Assembly: GCF_024464595.1 (NCBI RefSeq)
Contig: NZ_JANHAW010000001.1
Location: forward strand, 1,319,083 to 1,383,082
Reading direction: 5' to 3'
Length of the DNA stretch: 64,000 nucleotides
From: Halobellus litoreus
GTDB taxonomy: Archaea; Halobacteriota; Halobacteria; Halobacteriales; Haloferacaceae
Part shown: positions 8,977 to 17,723 of the stretch, in pieces
Layout: every line of letters begins with the position of its first letter
Numbering within the stretch: the stretch's first letter is position 1
Program-made: the position numbers and the translations under genes
The notes under the pieces: generated by a model
Told to the model about the DNA's origin: nothing
What the model saw: the letters and a program-made list of their open reading frames with translations, nothing else
Database searches by the model: none

Positions 8977-9420
8977 TCACGCGGCGTCGTAGGCGTACAC
9001 GACCGCGTCTTTCGACCCCTCGACCGATTCCGCATCGTAGAACCCTGCCCGGTAGTCGATCGGGCGGAATCCGACCGATTCGTACAGCGAACGCGCGGGG
9101 TCGTTGTCGGCGGCGACGGCGAGCGTCACCCGCGTCCCCGGCTCCTGTCGGTCGATCGCCGCCCGAAGCAGCGCCCGTCCGCGACCCTCCCGACGGTGTG
9201 CGGGGTGAACGACGAGCTCCGCGAGGTGGACGTCGTCGCCGCCGATCAGGAGGACGTACCCGACGAGCGATCCCGCAGACGCGGTGGGGCCGTCGACGAC
9301 GCTGACCAGACACGTTCCGAGCGACGCGAACGACGCGAGCAGTCTCGGCGAGGGCGCGTCGAGATACGACTGCAGGGAGGCCAGTGCCGACGCGTCAGTG
9401 GGTTTTGCGTCGCGGATCAC
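8977..9420 (-). CDS. GNAT family N-acetyltransferase
   Basis: 147 residues with the GNAT fold. The acetyl-CoA-binding motif A is HRREGRGRALLRA after the beta4 strand LAELVVHP, and the C-terminal NDPARSLYESVGF segment is typical of RimI-like enzymes. It transfers an acetyl group from acetyl-CoA to an amine, either a protein N-terminus or a small molecule; the acceptor cannot be told from sequence. It converges on dnaG with a 3-base gap between stops. Confidence 0.85.
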   Translation of the reverse strand: MIRDAKPTDASALASLQSYLDAPSPRLLASFASLGTCLVSVVDGPTASAGSLVGYVLLIGGDDVHLAELVVHPAHRREGRGRALLRAAIDRQEPGTRVTLAVAADNDPARSLYESVGFRPIDYRAGFYDAESVEGSKDAVVYAYDAA

Positions 9421-9455
9421 GTTCGAGTCTCACGGGTCACGTTCGAACCACCCTC

Positions 9456-10760
9456 TCACAACAGTGCGAGCACGGCGAGGGCGCTGACGACCGCCCCGAC
9501 GAGCGTCGCGGCGAAGTTGACCGCCTCGTTGCCGAACCGCGCCCCTTCGACGGTCGCGCCCAGGACGCTGTCGGCGTTCATCCCGAGGAACCCGCCGAGC
9601 GCGACGACGGCCGCGCCGAGCGGCGTGACGCCGGGCAGGAGCGCGAGCGCGACGACGCCGACGACTGTCGCACCGAGCAGCCCGAACACCTCGCCCTGCC
9701 AGGTGACCCCGCCGTCGGTTCCCGGCGGCACGGTCTCGAACGTCGTGATGAGTCGGGGGTCGTCGTACAGGCCGCCGATTTCTGAGGAGAGCGTGTCGCT
9801 CAGCGCGGCGGCCATCGACCCGGCGAAGGCGTACTGAAACAGCACCCCGTCGATAGGAAGCGACCGGCTGGCGGCGAAGCAGATGACGCAGACGAGCGCG
9901 ACGGCGGCGTTCCCGAGCACGTTCCCCGTTCCGCGGGCGCCCTCGTTCTCCTCGGCGATCCCGCGTTCGGTCTTCTCGTCGTACTTGTACTTCGTCGAGA
10001 GCGAGCCGACGCCGAAGAAGCTGATGAGCACGGCGAACCAGCCGACGCCGCCGAAGACGATGACGAGCAGGCCGAGGAGGACGCCCGAGAGCATTCCCGC
10101 GACAGAGGCCGCGCCGAGCGCGTAGGAAGCGATCCCGAGCGCGATCGTGACCGCGAGTCCCGCGACCACGTCGAGCGTGCTGACCGCGACGGCGAGGGCG
10201 TCGAACAGCCAGAGCAACATCCCGGTCGAGAGCATCACCAGCGGGTCGTCGCGCTCGAAGAGCATCTCCCTGAACAGCGCCGCGACGAGCGTTCCCGCGA
10301 CTGCCAGAAACACGAAGCGCTGGAGGAGCATCGGCGTCCCCGACAGCGAGGCGACCGCGGCCTGTCCGCCGACGCCCGCCACGCTCCCGCCGACGCCGAA
10401 CCCGGCCGTCCCGAGGAACGGGTTGTCGGTCGTCTCGGCGACGAGCCGCTTGCCCAGGTTCCCGTAGGCGAGCACCAGGACGGCGGCGACGAAGAGCGGA
10501 AGCGGGAGGCCGATCTCGGTCGCGAGGATCGCGAGCCCGGCGGCCGCCAGCGCGAACCCGGCGAGACCGTTCAGTCGGCCCTCGCGCCTGTCCGCCGGTC
10601 GGGCGAACAGGTCGAACAGCGGGCCGTCAGTGATCCCGAACGCGGCGGCGACCGCGACCGCGGCGAAGGGCGCGAACGCGGCCCGTCCCAGCACTGGGGC
10701 GGCCACCGCCAGGGTCCCCACCAGGGCGAATCCGCCCGCCCGCCGGAGCGTCGGTTGCAC
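9456..10760 (-). CDS. DUF92 (TMEM19/VTE6-type) membrane protein
   Basis: A 434-residue, very hydrophobic protein with about 11 helices. The C-terminal half carries DUF92 hallmarks: GVGSLSTKYKYDEKTERGI, GTGNVLGNAAVALVC, ALSDTLSSEIGGL and GFLGMNADSVLGATVEG. The plant DUF92 member VTE6 is a phytyl-phosphate kinase using CTP, and the superfamily is related to dolichol kinases and CDP-diglyceride synthases. A role in phosphorylating an isoprenoid alcohol or its monophosphate is therefore plausible. The N-terminal ~200 residues form a further membrane region fused ahead of DUF92. Confidence 0.8.
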   Translation of the reverse strand: MQPTLRRAGGFALVGTLAVAAPVLGRAAFAPFAAVAVAAAFGITDGPLFDLFARPADRREGRLNGLAGFALAAAGLAILATEIGLPLPLFVAAVLVLAYGNLGKRLVAETTDNPFLGTAGFGVGGSVAGVGGQAAVASLSGTPMLLQRFVFLAVAGTLVAALFREMLFERDDPLVMLSTGMLLWLFDALAVAVSTLDVVAGLAVTIALGIASYALGAASVAGMLSGVLLGLLVIVFGGVGWFAVLISFFGVGSLSTKYKYDEKTERGIAEENEGARGTGNVLGNAAVALVCVICFAASRSLPIDGVLFQYAFAGSMAAALSDTLSSEIGGLYDDPRLITTFETVPPGTDGGVTWQGEVFGLLGATVVGVVALALLPGVTPLGAAVVALGGFLGMNADSVLGATVEGARFGNEAVNFAATLVGAVVSALAVLALL

Positions 10761-10872
10761 GTCTCCGGATACCTCCGACGCGCACTTAACCCTCCCGACA
10801 TTCCGTATCGCCGTCGCCCGTCCGCCGTTTCGGACCGCCCAGCCAGCGAACGCGGCCGGCGTCGCCGACGCC

Positions 10873-11631
10873 TCACAGCGTCGACGTCACCTGTTCGGCG
10901 CTCGCGACCTCGGGAATGATTACCTCGTCCGCGCCGGCGCGCCGCGCGAGCGCCTCGTACATCTCGTCGCCGACGCGGACGACGAGTCGGACGGTCGGCG
11001 CGATCTGGCTCGCGCCCATCGCGATCTGGACGTTCGCGTTCGAGTCGTCGATCGCGCCCACGACGGTCGAGGCCCGCTTGACGCCGGCCTCGGTCAACAC
11101 CTCCTCGCGCCGGGCGTCGCCCTGAATCGCGAGGAGGTCGTCGTCGATCGCGCGCTGGAACTCCGCGTCCTCCCGCTCGATCACCACGACGTCGCGGTCC
11201 TCGTCTCGAAGCCGCCGGGCGACCGTCTTCCCGAACGTCCCGTAGCCGCAGATGATGATGTGCCCCTCCAACTCGTCGATCGTTCGCTCGACTCCCATCT
11301 GTTTCAACTCCGTTTGAATCTGTCCGCCGAACGCCGCCGAAAACACCGTCTCGCCGATCCAGAGGCCGGTGACGACGAGCCCCGACAGCACGACGACCGC
11401 GTAGCCTTTCGTGAGCGTCTCCGGCCCCCCGTGCGCCCGGAAGTGCAACTCGATGCTCGTCGGGTCCAGGAGCCAGAAGAGCGCGTCCACGACGCCGACG
11501 CCGCCCAGCGACGTGAACCCCGAAACGCCGAGTACGACGACGATTCCGAAGGCCGCCACCGGACGAAGCAGGCGGCGCAGCAGCGGTCGCTGGACGACCG
11601 CCCGGATCGGTCCGGGAGAAGACGCGCTCAT
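10873..11631 (-). CDS. Two-helix membrane protein with RCK (TrkA-N) NAD-binding domain
   Basis: 252 residues. Two hydrophobic segments (about 25-50 and 74-98) are followed by a Rossmann RCK domain from about residue 120 (IIICGYGTFGKTVARRLRDE). RCK domains bind NAD(H) or nucleotides and gate K+ channels. The region where a K+ channel pore should sit reads DPTSIELHFRAHGGPE and lacks TVGYG, so conduction is doubtful. There is no TrkA-C domain. It may be a channel-derived sensor or an unusual channel. The ATG at 11631 is chosen over an upstream in-frame start. Confidence 0.78.
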   Translation of the reverse strand: MSASSPGPIRAVVQRPLLRRLLRPVAAFGIVVVLGVSGFTSLGGVGVVDALFWLLDPTSIELHFRAHGGPETLTKGYAVVVLSGLVVTGLWIGETVFSAAFGGQIQTELKQMGVERTIDELEGHIIICGYGTFGKTVARRLRDEDRDVVVIEREDAEFQRAIDDDLLAIQGDARREEVLTEAGVKRASTVVGAIDDSNANVQIAMGASQIAPTVRLVVRVGDEMYEALARRAGADEVIIPEVASAEQVTSTL

Positions 11632-11858
11632 AGTGCTCCCGGACAACGCGTCCGTTTGAGGATATTATTTTCACATATCGCTACTGTAAACGCACAATTA
11701 CTCAGCATCGTATACTTATTTCTCGGATAGTCGTCCAACCTCGCACCTAATATCGCTTTCTATGGCATAATTTAACAGAATATTACCGCCCTGACGTGTT
11801 TGTCGCGCTCTCTCGCAAAACCCGGAGGCATATATCATCGTGGGTCACAGAGACGTCC
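11632..11858. promoter_or_regulatory. AT-rich divergent promoter region
   Basis: 227 bases markedly richer in A/T than their surroundings (11655-11790), separating the RCK protein and the NgBR-like gene. A plus-strand TATA-like box TATATCA at 11831-11837 lies 22-28 bases upstream of the GTG at 11859. No ORF or RNA gene is evident. Confidence 0.55.
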
Positions 11859-12467
11859 GTGGGACTGTACGACCGCTATCTCGCCCTCCGCCACCGCCTC
11901 CACGACGCCGACCCGCCCGCGCACGTCGCGGTCGTGATCACCGAGCGGGACCTGCTCGAACAGGGGGCCTACGAGACGCTCTCGGAGTTCCTCGGGTGGG
12001 CCTTCGAGTACGGCGCGGAGCGCGTCACCGTCTCCGTGAGCGTGCTCGACGAGGCCGTGGTTCCGACGCTCTCGCGGGAGCTTCGAAACGTGGACTCGCC
12101 CCGCCCCGTGGCCGTCCGCGAACCGGGCGACACCGAGCGGGCCGACGCGCCCGTCCGGGTGAACATCGGCCTCGGCGGGAAGCGCGAGTTCGCCGCGGCG
12201 GTCCGACGGATCGCGGAGTCCGTCGAGTCGGGGGCGCTCTCGCCCGACGACGTCGACGCCGACGAGATCGAAGAGCGGCTCGTCTTCGACGACGAACCCG
12301 ACCTGCTGATCAAGACCGGAGCCGAGCGGCTGTCGGACTTCCTCATCTGGCAGTCGGTCTACTCGGAACTGTACTTCACCGACGTGAACTGGCGGGACTT
12401 CCGGCGGCGGGATTACCTCCGGGCCGTTCTGGACTACCAGAACCGACAGCGGCGGTTCGGTCGGTGA
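11859..12467 (+). CDS. Non-catalytic cis-prenyltransferase-family subunit (NgBR/Nus1-like)
   Basis: 202 residues of the undecaprenyl/polyprenyl diphosphate synthase fold. The catalytic Asp-Gly-Asn-Arg motif is gone: the aligned stretch reads [10 protein letters not shown], with Thr28 at the Asp position. The substrate-binding block is kept in altered form ([16 protein letters not shown] and [10 protein letters not shown]). The C-terminus keeps RRFGR, containing the RxG motif (Arg199-Phe-Gly201) needed for diphosphate binding in cis-prenyltransferases. This is the pattern of the eukaryotic NgBR/Nus1 subunit. The partner is probably the convergent uppS gene. The GTG start fits the TATA box at 11831. 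Confidence 0.82.
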   Translation: MGLYDRYLALRHRLHDADPPAHVAVVITERDLLEQGAYETLSEFLGWAFEYGAERVTVSVSVLDEAVVPTLSRELRNVDSPRPVAVREPGDTERADAPVRVNIGLGGKREFAAAVRRIAESVESGALSPDDVDADEIEERLVFDDEPDLLIKTGAERLSDFLIWQSVYSELYFTDVNWRDFRRRDYLRAVLDYQNRQRRFGR

Positions 12468-12535
12468 CTGCGGAAAGCGGTCCCCGCCGTCAGGCACGCG
12501 GCTTTTAGAGCGTTCGCGCGCAACCGCGCGACCGG

Positions 12536-13477
12536 TCAATCGATGCGCTCGCCAGCCTCTGCGCCGCGCTGGCGCTCAAGTTCCGCGGACACTTCGCGAG
12601 CCCCCGCGGTGGGGAGTTGCGTCCGCAACCGCCCGGCGACGGTCTTCGCGTCGGCGAGTTCGGTCTCGGCGACCGCACGGAGGATACCGACGGCCCGTTC
12701 CGTCCGGGACTGCCGCCAGGACTGCTCGCGGGCCTCGTAGGTGCGCAAGCCGCGGAGGAAATCGACCTTCGAGAACTCCGGCCAGTACGGGGCGCAGAAG
12801 TAGACGGCGGCCTCGTTGCCGTTGGCGTGCCACGGCAGGAAGTTCGACGTTCGCTCGTCGCCGCCGGTCCGGATGATCAGGTCGACATCGCGGGTCGTGT
12901 GCTCCGCGAGGCGGTCCTCGACGGCGTCGGCGTCGACGTCCTCGGGCGACAGTTCGCCGTCGGCGACCTCCCGAGCGACCGCCCGGGCCGCGCCCAGCAG
13001 TTCGGATCGGCCGCCGTACGCCAGGGCGATGTTGAGCCGGAGCGAGTCGTACTCGGCCGTCTCCGACTCCGCGTACGCGACGGCGTCGCGGACCCGCTGG
13101 GGCAGTCGCTCGACGTCGCCGATCGCGCCGATCCGGACGCCGTTCTCGTGGACGCGGTCGGCGTCGGCGAACTCGTAGAGCTTCGATTCCAGCAGGTCGA
13201 AGAGGGGCGCGAGTTCCTCGTCGGGGCGGTCGAAGTTCTCGGTCGAGAAGGCGTACAGCGTGAGTTCTTCGATTCCCAGGTCCTCGCACCACTCGAGGAC
13301 GCGTTCGGTCGTCTTCGCCCCCTCGCGGTGGCCGTCGGGAGCGTCGTCGCCGTGTTCGCGGGCGTAGCGTCGGTTCCCGTCCTGGATGATCGCGACGTGG
13401 GTCGGCGCGACCTCCAACTGTCGGCGGAGCATCCGCTCGTACGCGTCGGCGAAGCGTCGGCGGAGCCACTGCGGCAT
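12536..13477 (-). CDS. uppS: cis-prenyltransferase (polyprenyl diphosphate synthase), catalytic subunit
   Basis: 313 residues. The enzyme adds isopentenyl diphosphate units in cis to an allylic diphosphate to build the long polyprenyl chain that becomes the dolichol-type carrier for glycosylation. Catalytic Asp33 is present in IIQDGNRRYA, as are LTLYAFSTENFDRP, LNIALAYGGRSE, RTGGDERTSNFLPW and WPEF. The usual C-terminal RRFGG is missing: the equivalent region reads YEAREQSWRQSRTERA. It then has a long extra helical tail. The neighbouring paralogue keeps RxG but not the Asp, suggesting a heteromer. The ATG lies below a TATA box at 13500-13507. Confidence 0.92.
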   Translation of the reverse strand: MPQWLRRRFADAYERMLRRQLEVAPTHVAIIQDGNRRYAREHGDDAPDGHREGAKTTERVLEWCEDLGIEELTLYAFSTENFDRPDEELAPLFDLLESKLYEFADADRVHENGVRIGAIGDVERLPQRVRDAVAYAESETAEYDSLRLNIALAYGGRSELLGAARAVAREVADGELSPEDVDADAVEDRLAEHTTRDVDLIIRTGGDERTSNFLPWHANGNEAAVYFCAPYWPEFSKVDFLRGLRTYEAREQSWRQSRTERAVGILRAVAETELADAKTVAGRLRTQLPTAGAREVSAELERQRGAEAGERID

Positions 13478-13499
13478 ACCTACTCGGACTGCGGCCTCG

Positions 13500-13507
13500 G
13501 ATATGTG
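13500..13507 (-). promoter_or_regulatory. TATA-like box of uppS
   Basis: CACATATC on the minus strand lies 23-30 bases ahead of the uppS ATG (13477) and supports that start against a much longer open frame reaching into serS. Confidence 0.5.
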
Positions 13508-13643
13508 TCTTTTCGTTGTGTGACGCTGACATTCGAGGTCGACGCGCCGGGAGGTGGACGCCGGACCCCGCTCCGCCCGGTCGGTTCCGCTCGATGCACG
13601 CGGATGCGACACGGTTTTGCCACGTCCCGGAGAATCGGCGGGT

Positions 13644-15026
13644 ATGATCGGGAGACAGTTCCTCCGCGAGAACCCGGAGACGGTTCGCGCGGCGCTGGAA
13701 CAGAAGGGCGTCGAGGACGTCGATCTCGACCGCGTCCTCGCCGTCGACGAGGAGTGGCGAGAGCTCAAACAGCGCGGCGACGACCTGCGGCACGAGCGCA
13801 ACCAGATCTCCTCGGAGATCGGCGATCTGAAGGCAGAGGGCGACGATGAGGCCGCCGAAGAGGCGATCGAGCGCTCCCAGGAACTCAAAGCCGAACTCGA
13901 AGACGTCGAGGGCCGGGCCGACGAACTCGAGGCCGAACTGGAGGCGGCGCTCCTGGAGATTCCGCAGATCCCCGACGACGACGTGCCGATCGGCGAGGAC
14001 GAATCGGAGAACGTCGAGCGACGCCGCGAGGGCTTCGACGACCTCCGGACGCTTCCCGAGGAGGTCGTCCCGCACTACGACCTGGGCGAGGACCTCGAAA
14101 TCCTCGACTTCCAGCGCGGCGCGAAGGTGACCGGCGGCGGCTTCTACTTCACGAAGGGCGACGGCGCGCGTCTCGAACACGCCCTGATCCAGTTTATGAT
14201 GGACATCCACCGCGAACAGGGCTATATGGACGTCTTTCCGCCGATCCCGGTCAACTCCCGATCGATGGTCGGTACCGGCCAGTTCCCGAAGTTCACCGAG
14301 GACGCCTACCGCATCGGCGGCGCGAACGAGGAGCCCTGGGACGACGACGACCTGTGGCTCTGCCCGACCGCGGAGGTGCCGGTGACGAACATGTACCGCG
14401 ACGAGATCCTGCTCGACGACGACCTCCCGCTGAAACTGCAGGCGTACACGCCGAACTTCCGCCGAGAGGCCGGCGAACACGGCACCGAGACCCGCGGCAT
14501 CGTCCGCGTCCACCAGTTCAACAAGGTCGAGATGGTGAACTTCGTGCGTCCCGACGAGAGCGAAGCCCGGTTCGAGGGCCTCGTCGACGAGGCCGAGGAG
14601 GTGCTCCGCCGGCTCGAACTCCCCTACCGGATCCTGGAGATGTGCACCGGCGACCTCGGGTTCACCCAGCGCAAGAAGTACGACCTCGAGGTGTGGGCGC
14701 CCGGTGACGAGATGGAGGAGGGGCCCGAGGAGGGGGGCCGCTGGCTCGAAGTCTCCTCGGTCTCGAACTTCGGCGCGTTCCAGGCGCGACGCGCGGGTCT
14801 CCGTTTCCGCCCCGAGCGTCACGAGTCCGCGGACTACCTCCACACCCTGAACGGCTCCGGCCTCGCCATCCCGCGCGTGATGGTCGCCATCCTAGAGTAC
14901 TACCAGAACGACGACGGCACGGTGACGGTGCCGGAGGCGCTCCGACCGTATATGGGCGGAACCGAGGTCATCGAGGGCCACGACCCGGTCGGCGAGTCCG
15001 CCGTCGGGGCCGGGAAGCGAGACTGA
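13644..15026 (+). CDS. serS: Seryl-tRNA synthetase
   Basis: 460 residues of the standard class II SerRS. The N-terminal tRNA-binding arm is a long coiled coil (about residues 30-105, rich in Glu/Lys/Arg heptads). The catalytic domain includes the class II motif 2 region FRREAGEHGTETRGIVRVHQ and the motif 3 region NGSGLAIPRVMVAILE. It charges tRNA-Ser, and tRNA-Sec where present. This is the common bacterial/haloarchaeal type, not the methanogen type. The start MIGRQFLRENPE matches the family. Confidence 0.97.
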   Translation: MIGRQFLRENPETVRAALEQKGVEDVDLDRVLAVDEEWRELKQRGDDLRHERNQISSEIGDLKAEGDDEAAEEAIERSQELKAELEDVEGRADELEAELEAALLEIPQIPDDDVPIGEDESENVERRREGFDDLRTLPEEVVPHYDLGEDLEILDFQRGAKVTGGGFYFTKGDGARLEHALIQFMMDIHREQGYMDVFPPIPVNSRSMVGTGQFPKFTEDAYRIGGANEEPWDDDDLWLCPTAEVPVTNMYRDEILLDDDLPLKLQAYTPNFRREAGEHGTETRGIVRVHQFNKVEMVNFVRPDESEARFEGLVDEAEEVLRRLELPYRILEMCTGDLGFTQRKKYDLEVWAPGDEMEEGPEEGGRWLEVSSVSNFGAFQARRAGLRFRPERHESADYLHTLNGSGLAIPRVMVAILEYYQNDDGTVTVPEALRPYMGGTEVIEGHDPVGESAVGAGKRD

Positions 15027-15146
15027 CTGCGGCCGTCGCGTCCGACCGAGCGGCGCGGGACTGACGTGACCGCCTGCCGCACTTTGCGCGCGGGCCGGCT
15101 TGGCCGCCGGTCGCCGCTAAGACGTCGATAAGTCACCGAAAGGACC

Positions 15147-15183
15147 GATTAAACCCACTAATCCGACTAAATCGGGCTTAATC
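15147..15183. promoter_or_regulatory. Inverted repeat upstream of HalOD1 gene
   Basis: GATTAAACCC (15147-15156) and GGGCTTAATC (15174-15183) form a 10-bp inverted repeat with one mismatch and a 17-base AT-rich spacer. The spacer itself contains further TAATC/TAAATC elements. It stands about 50-90 bases ahead of the HalOD1 gene in a GC-rich setting. Confidence 0.45.
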
Positions 15184-15234
15184 AGTTCCCCATCGTCGCT
15201 CCGTTTCTTACTCCGAGAGACGGTACTCAGAGAT

Positions 15235-15531
15235 ATGACTCACCGACCCGACGCCGACCGGAACGGCATCGGCGACTGGAAGGTCGTCGCCCACCACGAC
15301 TTCGAGGGCTCGGCGGAACTCGACGCCACCGTCCTGACCGCCCTCGAGACCGACGGCTGCTGCGACGGGGTCCCGCTGTACGCCGCGGTCGACATCGAAC
15401 CCGCCGAACGGTTCCTGCGCTCCGTCGACGGCGACGACGCGAGCGTCGTCTTCTCCCTCTCCGAACGGATCGTTCGCATCTCGGCCGACGGGACCGTCGA
15501 AGCCCGCGACGCTGCGGGCCTCCCCGGCTGA
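15235..15531 (+). CDS. HalOD1 output domain protein
   Basis: 98 residues that are essentially one HalOD1 domain, a haloarchaeal output module found alone or attached to receiver and PAS domains. Recognisable is the pattern of a central DGVPLYAAVDIEPAERFL followed by VVFSLSERIVRISADGTVEAR. Its biochemical action is unknown; it is assumed to act in signal transduction. It stands alone upstream of the tsr3 gene, separated by about 70 bases. An inverted repeat upstream may control it. Confidence 0.82.
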   Translation: MTHRPDADRNGIGDWKVVAHHDFEGSAELDATVLTALETDGCCDGVPLYAAVDIEPAERFLRSVDGDDASVVFSLSERIVRISADGTVEARDAAGLPG

Positions 15532-15599
15532 CCGGCTTCGCCCGGTGACCGCCGAACTCGCGACGAACGGCTTTTCTCCCCGGCCCGCCTTCTCCGACT

Positions 15600-16154
15600 G
15601 TGACTGTCGACGCCGCCGACTCCGAAGCGCTCGATAGCGAGGTCGCCGACACCTACGGCCTCCACGTGCGCTACGAGGGCGACGACGACCCCGAAAAGTG
15701 CACGGCGCGGAAGCTCGCCCGGTTCGACCTCGTCGAACTCCACCGCTCCGACCGGGTGACGCCCTATGGGGTCGTCCTCAACCCACACGCCGAGCGGGCG
15801 CTCTCGCCCGCCGACGCGGACGCGAAACGGCTCGTCGCGCTCGACTGCTCGTGGGAGTCCGCCGGCGAGGCGCGCTTCTCGCTGCCCGGGGATCACCGGG
15901 CGCTGCCGTATCTGGTGGCCGCGAACCCGGTCAACTTCGGTCGGCCGATGCGACTGACCACCGTCGAGGCGCTCGCGGCGGCGCTGGCGATTTTCGGGCG
16001 GCGCGAGCGCGCGGCGGCGCTGCTCTCGAAGTTCACCTGGGGGCACACGTTCCTGGAGCTGAACGACGAACCGCTCCGTCGCTACGCCGAGTGCGACGAT
16101 TCGTCCGAGGTCGTCGCCGTCCAGGGGGAGTACCTCGATCGCGGCGAGGAGTGA
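15600..16154 (+). CDS. tsr3: Tsr3-type rRNA aminocarboxypropyltransferase (DUF367)
   Basis: 184 residues. The Tsr3 family transfers the 3-amino-3-carboxypropyl group of S-adenosylmethionine to a hypermodified uridine of small-subunit rRNA during ribosome maturation. Family features are [15 protein letters not shown] near the N-terminus, [38 protein letters not shown] and [19 protein letters not shown] start at 15600 is the only good candidate in frame. Archaeal members are usually 160-200 residues, so this is full length. Confidence 0.93.
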   Translation: MTVDAADSEALDSEVADTYGLHVRYEGDDDPEKCTARKLARFDLVELHRSDRVTPYGVVLNPHAERALSPADADAKRLVALDCSWESAGEARFSLPGDHRALPYLVAANPVNFGRPMRLTTVEALAAALAIFGRRERAAALLSKFTWGHTFLELNDEPLRRYAECDDSSEVVAVQGEYLDRGEE

Positions 16155-16188
16155 CGTCTCTCCACACGCCCGGTCCCGCCCACCCCGT

Positions 16189-16551
16189 TCAGCGGTTGAA
16201 CAGGCCGCCGATCGCCCCGCCGATGGCGCTGTCGATCGCGAACAAGAGCGTGATGACGACGCCGACGAGGAAGACCCCCGCGCCGCCGAGGAACCCCCCC
16301 AGCGGGCCGCCCGCGAGCCCGATCAACCCGCCGAGCAGCGCGGCGAGCACCGAGACCGCGATCCCGGAGATCGATCCGGCGACCAGCCCGTTCCACGCGC
16401 CGTTCCCGATCCCGCCGGCGAGGTAGCCGGCGACGAACCCGCCGACGAGGCCGGCGCCGACCTGGCCGACGACCGGGAGCCACAGGCCGAACGCGCCGAC
16501 GACGAGCATCACGACGAAACCGATGCCGATGGCCCGCCAGTTCGTGTTCAT
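16189..16551 (-). CDS. DUF5518 family membrane protein
   Basis: 120 residues with four hydrophobic, Gly-rich segments and repeated GGFVAGYLAGG / GGPLGGFLGGAG motifs typical of the DUF5518 haloarchaeal membrane family. The function is unknown. The protein almost lacks soluble loops, so it sits in the membrane. The ATG at 16551 gives MNTNWRAIGIGFVV, a plausible short cytoplasmic start; the frame extends upstream but is Arg-rich there. Confidence 0.78.
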   Translation of the reverse strand: MNTNWRAIGIGFVVMLVVGAFGLWLPVVGQVGAGLVGGFVAGYLAGGIGNGAWNGLVAGSISGIAVSVLAALLGGLIGLAGGPLGGFLGGAGVFLVGVVITLLFAIDSAIGGAIGGLFNR

Positions 16552-16694
16552 ACTGTAGAGGAGGCGGCCGAGGACCAAAACCCCCGCGAACGGTTTCCGG
16601 GCGCGATCCCGCCGCGAACGGTCGCGAGGGAGGCGGGCCCACACGACCGCCGAACGGACGCGCTTTTACGGTTCGGCGATGTAAGGTGACCAAT

Positions 16695-17669
16695 ATGATT
16701 TTCGAGTCCCTCCCGACGACGCCCCGGTCGGAGGAACTTCTCGACAAGGCGTTCTCCCGGGCGGCCCGTGCGGGGCGCGCGAAGTCCGGCCTGGAGGCCC
16801 AGCAGTCGATGCTCCAGACGGCCTCGTCGATCCTCTCGGACAACCTAGAGAACGTCGTCACGCAGTGGCCTGACTTCGGGACAGTCGATCCCTTCTACTA
16901 CGAACTCGCGGACGCCATCGTCGACGTCGACGAACTCAGACAGAGCCTCTCGCGGGTCACGTGGACGAGTCGACAGATTAGCGAGCTCCGGCGGGAGTAC
17001 CAGCCGAAGCTCCGGAACACCGACGCCGACACGGCGCGGAAGCACCGCAAGCAGGCGTTCGCGCGGATGGCCGACCTCGTCGAGGACGTCGCCGACGACC
17101 TCAAACGCATCGGCGAGGCCCGCGACGCGCTGAAGACGCTCCCGGACATCCGCCCGGACGAACCCGCCATCGTCGTCGCCGGCTACCCGAACGTCGGCAA
17201 GTCGTCGTTCGTCAACGCGGTCACCCGCGCGAAAAACGAGATCGCGCGCTATCCGTTCACGACGAAGGGCGTCCACGTCGGGCACTTCGAGCGGGATCGG
17301 ATCCGGTATCAGATCATCGACACGCCGGGGCTGCTCGACCGGCCGGAGGCGGAGCGAAACGACATCGAACGGCAGGCAGTGAGCGCGATCGAACACCTCG
17401 CGGACGCGGTCGTCTTCGTCCTCGACGCGAGCGAGGCCTGCGGCTATCCGCTGGACGCACAACTGGAACTGCGGGAGTCCGTCGCCGCGCGGTTCCGCGA
17501 GCGCGACGTCCCCGTGCTCACGGTGAACAACAAGAGCGACCGCTCGCGCGACGTCGAGGCGGACCTGCATATGAGCGTCGAGAGCGGCGAAGGCGTCGAC
17601 GCGGTCCTCGATGCGGCGGTCGAGGCGGTCGACTGGACGCCGGACATCCCGCCGTCACGGCAGGAGTAG
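16695..17669 (+). CDS. nog1: NOG1 family GTPase
   Basis: 324 residues. An N-terminal helical domain (about 1-155) precedes a TRAFAC-class GTPase domain with G1 GYPNVGKSSFVN, G3 DTPGLLD and G4 NNKSD. NOG1 GTPases act in large ribosomal subunit assembly. The archaeal form lacks the long eukaryotic C-terminal extension. An in-frame GTG at 16686 would add three residues, but the family starts MIFESLPTTP, so the ATG at 16695 is chosen. Confidence 0.93.
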   Translation: MIFESLPTTPRSEELLDKAFSRAARAGRAKSGLEAQQSMLQTASSILSDNLENVVTQWPDFGTVDPFYYELADAIVDVDELRQSLSRVTWTSRQISELRREYQPKLRNTDADTARKHRKQAFARMADLVEDVADDLKRIGEARDALKTLPDIRPDEPAIVVAGYPNVGKSSFVNAVTRAKNEIARYPFTTKGVHVGHFERDRIRYQIIDTPGLLDRPEAERNDIERQAVSAIEHLADAVVFVLDASEACGYPLDAQLELRESVAARFRERDVPVLTVNNKSDRSRDVEADLHMSVESGEGVDAVLDAAVEAVDWTPDIPPSRQE

Positions 17670-17723
17670 CTCCGCGCCGACCGAACACGCGTCGCTCGCA
17701 ACACCGAGATACACCGGCAACCG

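Noticed and set aside
12576-14843. 755-residue minus-strand frame across serS and uppS
   Set aside because: It covers two well-identified genes in other frames and has low-complexity composition.
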